NCBI RefSeq assembly: GCF_017356015.1
Contig: NZ_JAFIQV010000029.1
Location: forward strand, 1-64,000
DNA: 64,000 nt
Direction of reading: 5' to 3'
From: Azospirillum sp. SYSU D00513
Lineage (GTDB): Bacteria; Pseudomonadota; Alphaproteobacteria; Azospirillales; Azospirillaceae
Position numbers and translations under genes: made by a program. This document shows, piece by piece, positions 26,153-33,553 of the stretch (positions are counted from its first letter, which is position 1; each line of letters starts with the position of its first letter). Below the pieces are notes generated by a model, which was given only the letters and a program-made list of their open reading frames with translations, was not told where the DNA came from and did no database searches.

Positions 26153-26965
26153 TCAGCGCGGCCCCTCGCCGGAGGTCTGTTCGTGGATCACCTCGGCCAC
26201 CGTCAGCAGCGACTGCCGGTCGGCCTGGGCGAAGACCGCGTAGCCGAAGTCGCCGCCGCGCCAGTAGAAGCCGCCGACCTCGCCCTCCTGGACGTAGCGG
26301 AAGGAGGTCTCGTCCCCCTCCATCACCGTGAGGTAGACGGTGAGCCGCCGGCCCGTTTCGTCGCTGTACATCAGCAGCGCCGCCGCCCCCTGCGACGCCG
26401 GCAGCAGCCGCCCGCCCATCAGCCGGTAGCCCTCCCGCGACAGGTTCGGCACTTGCAGCGGGCGGCCCAGCCGCTTGGACAGCCACTGCACCAGATGCGC
26501 CTCCTGGCTGCCGTCCACCTCGACCGGGTGGCGCATCTCGGCGACGAAGACGCGGTGCGCGCTCATCGCCGGGCCGGCCAGCCGGTCGGCCATGGTCCCG
26601 GCCGGAGCCTGGGGCGCCGGCTCCGACAGGCGTTCGTTCGCCATCCAGCCCCCCGCCGCCCCGACGAACAGCCACAGCCCCACCGCGGCGACGCGGCCGA
26701 GCGCGCCGGTCCAGCGCCGCCGCCGGCGCGCCTCCAGGCCGGCCTCGATGTTGGCGACGCGCAGCCGGGCCGGGATCGGTTCGTCGTGCCGGGCCCGGAG
26801 CCGCGCGCGCAGCCCGTCGCGCTGGGCGGCGTGATCGCGGACCCGGCCGGCCTCCTCCGGGTGCGCCTCCAGATAGGCCTCGACGGCGGCCTCGCGCTCC
26901 GGCGTCAGGCGGCCGTCCACGTAGCCCTGCAGATCATCCTCGCCGATGGGCGCCTGTCCGTTCAC
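26153..26965 (-). CDS. Membrane anti-sigma factor
   Basis: 270 residues. The cytoplasmic N-terminal domain (DDLQGYVDGRLTPEREAAVE, then YLEAHPEEAGRVRDH) has the form of anti-sigma domains. One membrane helix at about residues 86-108 (GRVAAVGLWLFVGAAGGWMA) is followed by a periplasmic domain of about 160 residues. No HxxxCxxC zinc site is present. The start overlaps the sigma gene's stop by four bases, the usual coupling of an ECF sigma factor with its inhibitor. The periplasmic part would sense envelope damage. Confidence 0.88.
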   Translation of the reverse strand: MNGQAPIGEDDLQGYVDGRLTPEREAAVEAYLEAHPEEAGRVRDHAAQRDGLRARLRARHDEPIPARLRVANIEAGLEARRRRRWTGALGRVAAVGLWLFVGAAGGWMANERLSEPAPQAPAGTMADRLAGPAMSAHRVFVAEMRHPVEVDGSQEAHLVQWLSKRLGRPLQVPNLSREGYRLMGGRLLPASQGAAALLMYSDETGRRLTVYLTVMEGDETSFRYVQEGEVGGFYWRGGDFGYAVFAQADRQSLLTVAEVIHEQTSGEGPR

Positions 26966-27471
26966 TTGACCCTCCTCAGCAGAGCGGGGCGCTCTCCGTT
27001 CATCAGCCGGCGCAGCCGGTCGCGGGCGCGGCTCAGCCGCGACATGACCGTGCCGACCGGCACGCCGATGGCTTTGGCCGCCTCCGCGTAGGACAGGTCC
27101 TCGACCCCGACCAGCAGAAGCACGGCCTGCTGCTCCTCCGGCAGGGCGGCCATGGCGCGCAGCAGGTCGCGGTGGACCATCGCCGGCTCCTGCGCGCCCG
27201 GAACGCCGGCCGTCTCCTCCGCCTCCTCCAGCGGGCCATGCCGGCCGCGGCGGAGCGTCTCGCGGCGCTGGCTGACGAAGCGGTTGTGCAGGATCGAGAA
27301 CAGCCAGGCGCGCACGTCGCCGTCGCCGCGGCGCAGGTGCCAGCGCGCGACCGCCCGCTCCAGGCAGTCCTGCACGAGGTCGTCCGCCGCCGAATCCTCG
27401 CGGATCAGGGCGAAGGCGTAGCGCCTCAGCGCCGGTATGTGCGGCTCGATCAGCGCGGCCTTCTCGCTCAT
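26962..27471 (-). CDS. ECF-type RNA polymerase sigma factor
   Basis: 169 residues with sigma regions 2 (YAFALIREDSAADDLVQDCL, then RAWLFSILHNRF) and 4 (ALPEEQQAVLLLVGVEDLSY, then GTVMSRLSRARDRL). It is encoded directly before its membrane anti-sigma factor. Three copies of one promoter sequence nearby (21127-21155, 28031-28059, 30002-30030) are its likely targets. None is seen before the sigma gene itself, so it may not be autoregulated from this motif. Confidence 0.93.
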   Translation of the reverse strand: MSEKAALIEPHIPALRRYAFALIREDSAADDLVQDCLERAVARWHLRRGDGDVRAWLFSILHNRFVSQRRETLRRGRHGPLEEAEETAGVPGAQEPAMVHRDLLRAMAALPEEQQAVLLLVGVEDLSYAEAAKAIGVPVGTVMSRLSRARDRLRRLMNGERPALLRRVK

Positions 27472-27556
27472 CGCCCCCTCTCCACCATGATGACCGTACA
27501 GTAGCGGGCTTGCCCGGCCGGGGCGACCGCGAAGGGCCGCCCCGGCGATACGGGGC

Positions 27557-27982
27557 TCAGCCCGGCAGGTTCGGATCGACCTGCCAGATCTCGCCCGTCA
27601 GCTTGCCCTCGCGGTAGAGCTGGATGTAGCGGACCTTGATCTGGCTCTTGCCCGTGAAGACCACGTCGGAGCTGACCGTGGCCCCCTTCGGGTTGGCGCT
27701 CTCCGCCACGCTGGTCACGGCGGCCTTCAGGGGGCCTTGCGCCTTGGCGAACTTGCCCCAGACCTCCGCCAGGGCGGGGCCGCTGTAGGCACCGTCAAGC
27801 GGCCCGCCGACCCATTGCAGGGTGGCGCCCTCGGCGTAGGCTCCGGTGATGGCCGCGACGTCGCCCCTGGCGATGGCCTCGATGCGCCGGGCGGCGAGGT
27901 CGGCCGCCGGTCCGGCGAGGGCGGGGCCGGCCAGGGCGCCGAGCAGCAGGGCGGGCAGGGCGGTCTTCAAAAGGGTCTTCAT
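27557..27982 (-). CDS. Exported NTF2-like (SnoaL/DUF4440-type) protein
   Basis: 141 residues from the ATG at 27982, with AGGAAAG upstream. Sec signal (LLKTALPALLLGALAGPALA), then a cone-shaped NTF2-like fold: ARRIEAIARGDVAAITGAYA, ATLQWVGGPLDGAYSG, IWQVDPNLPG. Members of this group are small ligand-binding or dimerisation domains, often stress-related; enzymatic activity is not indicated. The promoter at 28031-28059 matches that of msrPQ and the DUF305 operon. Confidence 0.8.
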   Translation of the reverse strand: MKTLLKTALPALLLGALAGPALAGPAADLAARRIEAIARGDVAAITGAYAEGATLQWVGGPLDGAYSGPALAEVWGKFAKAQGPLKAAVTSVAESANPKGATVSSDVVFTGKSQIKVRYIQLYREGKLTGEIWQVDPNLPG

Positions 27983-28030
27983 GCTATGATCTTTCCTATG
28001 CGCGGGTGTCGTGTGCGGGTGCAATGCCCG

Positions 28031-28059
28031 ATGGACGCCGTGGAGGCCGGATCATTCCC
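28031..28059 (-). promoter_or_regulatory. ECF-sigma-type promoter of the NTF2-like gene
   Basis: On the minus strand GGGAAT (28059-28054), 16 bases, CGTCCAT (28037-28031). It is nearly the same sequence as the promoter of the DUF305 gene, including the bases just inside both elements (GGGAATGA and CGGCGTCCAT). The expected transcript start is about 42 bases before the ATG. Confidence 0.72.
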
Positions 28060-28094
28060 CGGCCTTTTTCTTTTTCTGGCGCAGCTTTCCCGGC

Positions 28095-29480
28095 TCAGCG
28101 CGACGCCAGGACCGGGGTGCCGTCGGATGGTGCTGTTTCGCCTTCCAGGACGACGACCTGCGACGGGGCGGGCTCCGCGTTGCCGCCCGACGCGGCGCGG
28201 ACCGGGCCGATGGCGGTGGCCGACGCCATGCCCTTGTCGTTCGTCCGCAGCGCCAGAAGCGGCGCGCCCTGGCCTTCCAGATAGACGCGGTAGACGGTCT
28301 CGGGCTTCAGCCGGAACAGGTTGACCTCCACCGCGTCCACCAGCCCCAGCCCGCGCGAGACGAGGAAGCCGGCCGCGTTCCCGTCCGGCGGGGCCAGGGC
28401 GAGGGTGAGGTTGGGAGCACCCTCCGGGCGCGGGGCCAGGTTGGCCCGGTCGTCGCCCTCCGGGACCGCGCCGGACAGGTAGACCAGCGCCTGCGGCGCC
28501 TGCCCCACGGGAATCCGTCCGGTGGCCGCGTTCCGTTCGGCGTCGATCACCTCCACCGCATCGCCGTTCTCCAGCCCGACATAGAGCCGGCTGCGGTCGT
28601 CCGAGGCCCAGACGCCGTGCGGCAGCGCGCCGACGGGAATGGAGGCCACCAGCTTGGGCTGGTCCTCCATGGTGAAGACCTTGACGAGGTTCTCGCCGCC
28701 GACCGTGACGTAGGCCAGCGTCCGCCCGCCGCTCCGCCCGAAGGCGAGGTGGTTGGTGATGAAGCCCGTGTCGAAGACGCCGCTGACCTCCAGCGTCGCC
28801 GTGTCGATGCGGGTGACCTTGCCGACATCCTTGTGGGTCAGCCAGACCTCCCGCCCGTCCGGCGTCAGCTGGATGAAGGGCGAGAAGGGGGAGACGACGG
28901 GGATGCGTTTGACGACGCGGTGCGTCGCGACCTCCACCACCTCGACCACGGGGTTGAAGCTGTTGGCGACGAAGGCGTGCCGGCCGTCCCGGCCGAAGAT
29001 CACCATGCCTGGGCCGCTGGTGGTCGGGATGCGGCGGATCTCCTTGAAGGTCACCGGATTGATGACGGACAGGTAGTCCTCGCCGCGCACGGTGACCCAG
29101 ACCTCCCTGCCATCCGGCGTGAAGAAGCCCTCATGGGGCGAGCGGCCGATGTAGGCCACGCCCTTGACCCGGTTGGTGGCGGTGTCGATGAAGGTCGCGG
29201 AGTTGGAGCCGGTGGAGACCGCCACGAGCGTGCGGTGGTCCGGCGAGAAGCCGAGCCCGTGCACGTTGATCTCCCCCTTGTAGAGGGGGCTCAGCACATC
29301 GGGGCGCGGGTTGCCGAGGCGGATCTGCCCGAGCAGGCCGCCTCCGGCGGGATCGATCACGGAGACGGTGTTGCTGTTCTGGTCGGCCGTGTAGACGCGG
29401 TCGCCGGTGGCGGGCGCGGCCTGGGCCGCCGTGGCGGCGCCGAGGCCGAGCGCCGCGAGCAGGAGCAGGGAGCGTTTCAT
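28095..29480 (-). CDS. Exported YVTN/YncE-type beta-propeller protein
   Basis: 461 residues with a Sec signal (SLLLLAALGLGAATAAQA). The chain repeats the YVTN-propeller blade pattern, for example VYTADQNSNTVSVIDPAGG, PDGREVWVTVRGEDYLSVIN, DGRHAFVANSFNPVVEVVE and RSRLYVGLENGDAVEVIDA. Known relatives (YncE) bind DNA or act as periplasmic scaffolds; some belong to methanol or alcohol oxidation clusters. The last 110 residues form a separate, non-repeating domain. It lies 12 bases after the DUF305 gene and shares its promoter. Confidence 0.85.
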   Translation of the reverse strand: MKRSLLLLAALGLGAATAAQAAPATGDRVYTADQNSNTVSVIDPAGGGLLGQIRLGNPRPDVLSPLYKGEINVHGLGFSPDHRTLVAVSTGSNSATFIDTATNRVKGVAYIGRSPHEGFFTPDGREVWVTVRGEDYLSVINPVTFKEIRRIPTTSGPGMVIFGRDGRHAFVANSFNPVVEVVEVATHRVVKRIPVVSPFSPFIQLTPDGREVWLTHKDVGKVTRIDTATLEVSGVFDTGFITNHLAFGRSGGRTLAYVTVGGENLVKVFTMEDQPKLVASIPVGALPHGVWASDDRSRLYVGLENGDAVEVIDAERNAATGRIPVGQAPQALVYLSGAVPEGDDRANLAPRPEGAPNLTLALAPPDGNAAGFLVSRGLGLVDAVEVNLFRLKPETVYRVYLEGQGAPLLALRTNDKGMASATAIGPVRAASGGNAEPAPSQVVVLEGETAPSDGTPVLASR

Positions 29481-29492
29481 GGGGCGGCTTCT

Positions 29493-29972
29493 TCAGGATT
29501 TCGGGTGGCGGTGGGACTGTTCGGACGGCATCGCGGCTGCCGGCGCGGGCGGCGGGGGCTGATCCAGCCAGGCGCGCATCAGTTCGATTTCGTTCTGCTG
29601 TTCGGCGATGATCGACAGGGCGAGGTTGCGGATTCGCGGGTCCCGCGTGTCCAGCAGCATGACGCGCGCCATGTCCACGGCGGCCCGGTGGTGCGGGATC
29701 ATCATGCGCAGGAAGTCGCGGTCGGCGTCGCCCGTGGCGGGCAGGGCGTCCATCTCCGCGTGCATGCGGTCCATGATGCCGGCCATCTGCTCCTGGAAGG
29801 AGCGCGTGCTGCTCACCACCGCCGGCGCGCCCTGCGCCGCAGCGGTGGAATGATCATGGGCGAAGGCCGGAAGCGGCCCGGCGGCGGCCAGCAGAAGAAA
29901 GGCGGTCAGCGGGCCGGCGGACGGGAAGGGCGGACGGGGCCGGCGCGGGTCCGGCGTGGGCGTGTGATTCAA
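29493..29972 (-). CDS. DUF305 family exported protein, methionine- and histidine-rich
   Basis: 159 residues from a TTG at 29972 that has GAGGAG eight bases upstream. An ATG at 29996 in the same frame coincides with the predicted transcript start and is unlikely to be used. A proline-rich N-terminus leads to a signal (AGPLTAFLLLAAAGPLPAFA). DUF305 four-helix core: FQEQMAGIMDRMHAEM and the hallmark DFLRMMIPHHRAAVDMARVM. The mature chain holds ten methionines in about 117 residues. Family members are often linked to copper handling; here the link is to a methionine-sulfoxide-repair promoter. Confidence 0.85.
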   Translation of the reverse strand: MNHTPTPDPRRPRPPFPSAGPLTAFLLLAAAGPLPAFAHDHSTAAAQGAPAVVSSTRSFQEQMAGIMDRMHAEMDALPATGDADRDFLRMMIPHHRAAVDMARVMLLDTRDPRIRNLALSIIAEQQNEIELMRAWLDQPPPPAPAAAMPSEQSHRHPKS

Positions 29973-30001
29973 GGGACGGTCTCCTCGGCGTTCCATGCCC
30001 C

Positions 30002-30030
30002 ATGGACGCCGGGACGGCCCCGTCATTCCC
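30002..30030 (-). promoter_or_regulatory. ECF-sigma-type promoter of the DUF305/beta-propeller operon
   Basis: On the minus strand GGGAAT (30030-30025), 16 bases, CGTCCAT (30008-30002). Third copy of the motif. Its position puts the transcript start at about 29995, which supports the TTG at 29972 as the first codon of the DUF305 gene. Confidence 0.72.
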
Positions 30031-30087
30031 TTCGGCCCGCTCTTGTCCGGCCCCTTTCGGATCACAAGAGCGTGAAGGGCGCCGCCC

Positions 30088-31269
30088 TCACGCCGACAGC
30101 CGCGCCCGTGTCCCTTGGGCCGCCGCGTGCCGCGCCGTCAGTTCCTCGATGCGCGCCTTGAGCCGGTCCGTGGTGCGGTCGGACAGGCAGCTTTCCGCGA
30201 AGGCGCGCAGCGCCTCCGGCCGGAAGGCCGCGCGCTCCGCCGCGAAACGCCGCAATCCCGCAGCGACGGCCTCCGGCGTGTGGTCGGGCAGCAGGATGCC
30301 CGTCTCGCCGTCCCGCACCGCCTCCGGGATGCCGCCGCTGGCAGTGGCGATGCTGGGAAGGCCGGCGGCGGCGGCCTCGATGTAGACCATGCCGAACCCC
30401 TCGACGTCTGTGTCGCTGGGCCGCACCGGCAGGACGAAGACATCGGCCTCGCCGTACAGGTCCCGCAGCCGGTCCGCGTCCACCCGACCGGCGAAGCGGA
30501 CCCGCCCGCCGAGGCCGAGGTCCGCCGCCAGCGCCTCCAGCCGCTCCCGGTCGTCGCCGCTTCCCACGATGGTGGCGTCGACCGGCAGGCCGTCCTTCAG
30601 GAGCGCCACAGCACGGATCACCCCTTCCACGTTCTTGCGGCTGTTGCTCCGCGCCAGGCGGGCCACCGTCAGGACACGTAGCCGGTTGCTCTCCCGCCGT
30701 TCCATCCGGCGCAGGTGGCGGGCATCAATGCCCGGCGGCACCACCTCCACCGAGGTCTCGGGCAGGCCGAAGCTGGCGATGCAGCGCCGGCGGGTGTAGC
30801 CGCTGTTGGCGAAGACGTGCAGGGCGGCGCGCAGGCCCTGCCCAATCAGCCTCTGCCGCCAGCGCGTTCCCAACGAGGTGACGAAGGGCCGCGCCGCCGG
30901 CAGGCGCGACAGGCCGTTGCGCGCCCGCCCCACCAGGTGCGGCGGCTTCGGAAGCCAGGGGCTGAGGAAGTCGTTGCCGTGCACATAAGCGAAGAGCGGC
31001 GCGTGGAGGGAGCCGGCGTAGACCGCGAGGCCCGCGTTCAGCGCGAGCCACGCGTCCACGGGCAGGGATCTCAGGAGCCGCCGGTTCGGCTCCATCTGGC
31101 TGGCGAGGCGATCCACCACCGCGACCCCGGCCAGATCGATGCCTCCGCCGGGCGGCACGACGGCGGTCACCCGGTGCGACCGCGCCAGGTTGGCGACAAC
31201 GCCGGCCGCATGTTCCTGCATGCCGCCGAAGTCCGGGGGAAACTCGTTCGCGATGATGCCGATGTGCAT
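30088..31269 (-). CDS. Family 4 (GT-B) glycosyltransferase
   Basis: 393 residues from the ATG at 31269 (MHIGIIANEFPPDFGGMQEH) with GGGAGA upstream; a longer frame adds 18 poor residues. Two Rossmann domains: the N-terminal acceptor domain (GGMQEHAAGVVANLA) and the C-terminal donor site with RKNVEGVIRAVALL, VGSGDDRERLEALA and EGFGMVYIEAAAAGLPSIA. It transfers a sugar from a nucleotide donor during surface polysaccharide assembly in the cytoplasm. It follows the flippase gene (114-base gap), so both likely serve exo- or lipopolysaccharide synthesis. The specific sugar is unknown. Confidence 0.9.
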   Translation of the reverse strand: MHIGIIANEFPPDFGGMQEHAAGVVANLARSHRVTAVVPPGGGIDLAGVAVVDRLASQMEPNRRLLRSLPVDAWLALNAGLAVYAGSLHAPLFAYVHGNDFLSPWLPKPPHLVGRARNGLSRLPAARPFVTSLGTRWRQRLIGQGLRAALHVFANSGYTRRRCIASFGLPETSVEVVPPGIDARHLRRMERRESNRLRVLTVARLARSNSRKNVEGVIRAVALLKDGLPVDATIVGSGDDRERLEALAADLGLGGRVRFAGRVDADRLRDLYGEADVFVLPVRPSDTDVEGFGMVYIEAAAAGLPSIATASGGIPEAVRDGETGILLPDHTPEAVAAGLRRFAAERAAFRPEALRAFAESCLSDRTTDRLKARIEELTARHAAAQGTRARLSA

Positions 31270-31383
31270 GATTGTCTCCCGAGTTCGCCGTTTGTCGTTC
31301 GCCTGGGGACCGGCCCGGCTCAACTCTTGCGCCGGTGCCGAAATGGCGGGCCGCGCCGGGCCGTCATGAACATGTCCGTGAAT

Positions 31384-32880
31384 TCACATTCTTTTCGCTT
31401 CCGCGAGAGGGAGCGCGCGCGATTTCAGGATCTCCAGCCCATCGCGGACCACATGGCGGCTAGAAGGGAAGATGAGGGCGATGGCCAGGGTGATGACGTA
31501 GGACAGCACCAGGGCCGACGCGTAGCCGAGCAAGCCGGCCTCCGCGGTCAAGGGTCTGCAAAGCCACAGGGCGGCAAGGGCGAGATGCGCGCCGAGAACG
31601 AAAGGCGCCAGGGAACCGAGCACGTCGCCCGTCCGCAAGGGACCCTTCCGGCCGACATACAGCCACAGGAAGGGCGTTCTCAGATACTCGCTGGCGGCGT
31701 AGCAGACCGCCACGCCGAGCGCGCCATAAGGCAGGCCGATGAGGAACGCCAGCACGGAGGTCACCGCGGTCAGGATGCCCCAGCGCATGTAATCCCCGGT
31801 CCGGCCCTGGCTGATGAACAGCCAGCCCGACGGGTTGTTCAAGGGCTGCACCAGCGCGGCGAAGCCGAGGGCCTGGAAGATGACTGAGCTTTGGCGCCAT
31901 TTCTCGCCCATGAGGACGGGGATGAGCGTATCGGCCGAGGCGACGGCGAAGGCGACGCCCGGAAGAGTGGCGAGCAGCACCCACCGCATGACGCGCAGGA
32001 ACGCGTGGCGGTAGCGGCCCGGCTCGTCCTGCATGCGGGAAAGGGTCGGGATCATCACCTTCGCCAGGGGGTTGGTGATCTGGCTGAGGGGAAACAGCAG
32101 CAGCTTGTAGGCGCGGTCGTAGAGCCCGAGTTCCCCGCCGCCCCAGTATTTGCCGATCAGCACGTTGTCCGCGTTGCGGGCAAAGAAGTTCGCAAGATTG
32201 AAGCCCGTGATGCCCGCGCCGAACCGCAACAGCCCGTGCGCGCCCGCGGCATTGGCCCAGAAACCGGGACGCCATCCGGAGAAGGTCCAGAGCAGCGTCG
32301 TGGAGACCAGCGCGCCCGTCAGGGCACCGGCATAAAGCGCCCAGAAGGAACTGTCCACGAGCGCCCAGGCGATGCAGGCGCCAAGGCTCGCGACGGCGTA
32401 GGCGATGTCCACCACGGCCAGGCGGCCGAACTCCATCCGGCGGTTCAGTAGGGCGGAATGCTGAACCCCGAGCGAGGAAACCACGATCTGCAGGCTGGAG
32501 GCCGCGACGAGGGAACCCACGCGGCCGTCGTCATAGAAAGCCGCGACGAGCGGCGCGACCGCGTACAGGAAACAGGCCAATGCCGCGCCACAGGCGACAT
32601 TGATCCAGAACAGATAATTGACCTCCTCGTGCGTTATGGAACGCCTCTGGATCGTCGCCTGGGACAGGCCCAGATCCTGGAACATCGACAGGAAGGCCAG
32701 CACGGGCGCACACATGGCCGCCACACCGAAATCCTCAGGCGACAGCAGGCGGCTCAGCACGATGACGGACAGGATCTGCGTCCCCATCCTGACGCCCTGC
32801 GCCAAGCCGGTCACCGCCGCGCCGCGGCCGACCCTCGTGCGGAGAGCGCCGTCCGGCGCGTCGAAGAGATTGGAGGTCAT
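31384..32880 (-). CDS. Wzx/WzxC-type polysaccharide flippase (MOP superfamily)
   Basis: 498 residues with about 12-14 membrane segments. The start matches the oligosaccharide flippase group: GRGAAVTGLAQGVRMGTQIL, VLSRLLSPEDFGVAAM, LGLSQATIQRRSITHEEVNY, then RNADNVLIGKYWGGGELGLY. WzxC/ExoT-like proteins move lipid-linked repeat units to the periplasmic face. With the downstream glycosyltransferase it forms a small polysaccharide unit. No polymerase or other glycosyltransferases are near. Confidence 0.9.
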   Translation of the reverse strand: MTSNLFDAPDGALRTRVGRGAAVTGLAQGVRMGTQILSVIVLSRLLSPEDFGVAAMCAPVLAFLSMFQDLGLSQATIQRRSITHEEVNYLFWINVACGAALACFLYAVAPLVAAFYDDGRVGSLVAASSLQIVVSSLGVQHSALLNRRMEFGRLAVVDIAYAVASLGACIAWALVDSSFWALYAGALTGALVSTTLLWTFSGWRPGFWANAAGAHGLLRFGAGITGFNLANFFARNADNVLIGKYWGGGELGLYDRAYKLLLFPLSQITNPLAKVMIPTLSRMQDEPGRYRHAFLRVMRWVLLATLPGVAFAVASADTLIPVLMGEKWRQSSVIFQALGFAALVQPLNNPSGWLFISQGRTGDYMRWGILTAVTSVLAFLIGLPYGALGVAVCYAASEYLRTPFLWLYVGRKGPLRTGDVLGSLAPFVLGAHLALAALWLCRPLTAEAGLLGYASALVLSYVITLAIALIFPSSRHVVRDGLEILKSRALPLAEAKRM

Positions 32881-33553
32881 GGATGATGCGGCCTTCCTCC
32901 TGAACAGCGCGCCACGCCGCCCTTGTGCGGGTTGTGCGGACCCAGCCGGCCGGACCGGGAAAGCCGGCGCCTGCCGGCGGCGGCCGGAAGGCTGTCCGTC
33001 CAGGACGGCCTGGTGCTCGAACGGGCATCACTCATGCGATCGACGGCGCTCCGGTTGGGCGTCCCGGCCGGGACATGACTCCGCGGGCCGGGGTAAGCCG
33101 GTTCACGCGCCCTAGAAAGGTGAAGAGGGCTGACATGTTCCCGGCCCTGTACCCTTGCCGAGCGGACCTACCCGGAAGCGCCCGGCCTCCCCGAGCGGAC
33201 TGTCAAGCTGGCGTGAGCGTTAACCGGGTTGGCAGTGGAATGGCGAAGCATGTGTTGTGGTGTGCGCCCTCTTGCGACTGTTGATCCAACCATCACGGGG
33301 AGCGCTGCCGGCTGCGGAGTGCCTATTCCGTGCATGCCTTTAAGGCTCGTCTTGCCGCTTTGCTGATCCTGTCGGCAGGGTACAGGGTGCTGTTTCGCTG
33401 TTCCTTTGTTATCTGATCTTTGAAATCTTGTAATATGGTAAAAGCTCGCCGAGTGTACGGGTGTATGAAATAGAGAAGAATGTTTTTAAGTATTTGATGA
33501 GCTGCGCGATTTGTCTTAGCGTTTTTTATTGGGATACAGGGGAGGGTAAGCCA
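32881..33553. other. Long intergenic region with a sharp drop in G+C
   Basis: About 670 bases with no credible gene. G+C is high up to about 33330 and then falls markedly at 33400-33550, with T-rich runs, just before the lipoprotein gene. This part should hold that gene's promoter. A TTGAAA at 33419-33424 followed by an A+T-rich run is suggestive but not assignable. No tRNA, sRNA hairpin with U-tract or mobile element end was recognised. Confidence 0.5.

Noticed and set aside
28044..28069. Hairpin plus T-run on the plus strand (stem 28044-28050 with 28059-28065) resembling a terminator
   Set aside because: No plus-strand gene ends here, and the same bases form the minus-strand ECF promoter, which is supported by two other copies.
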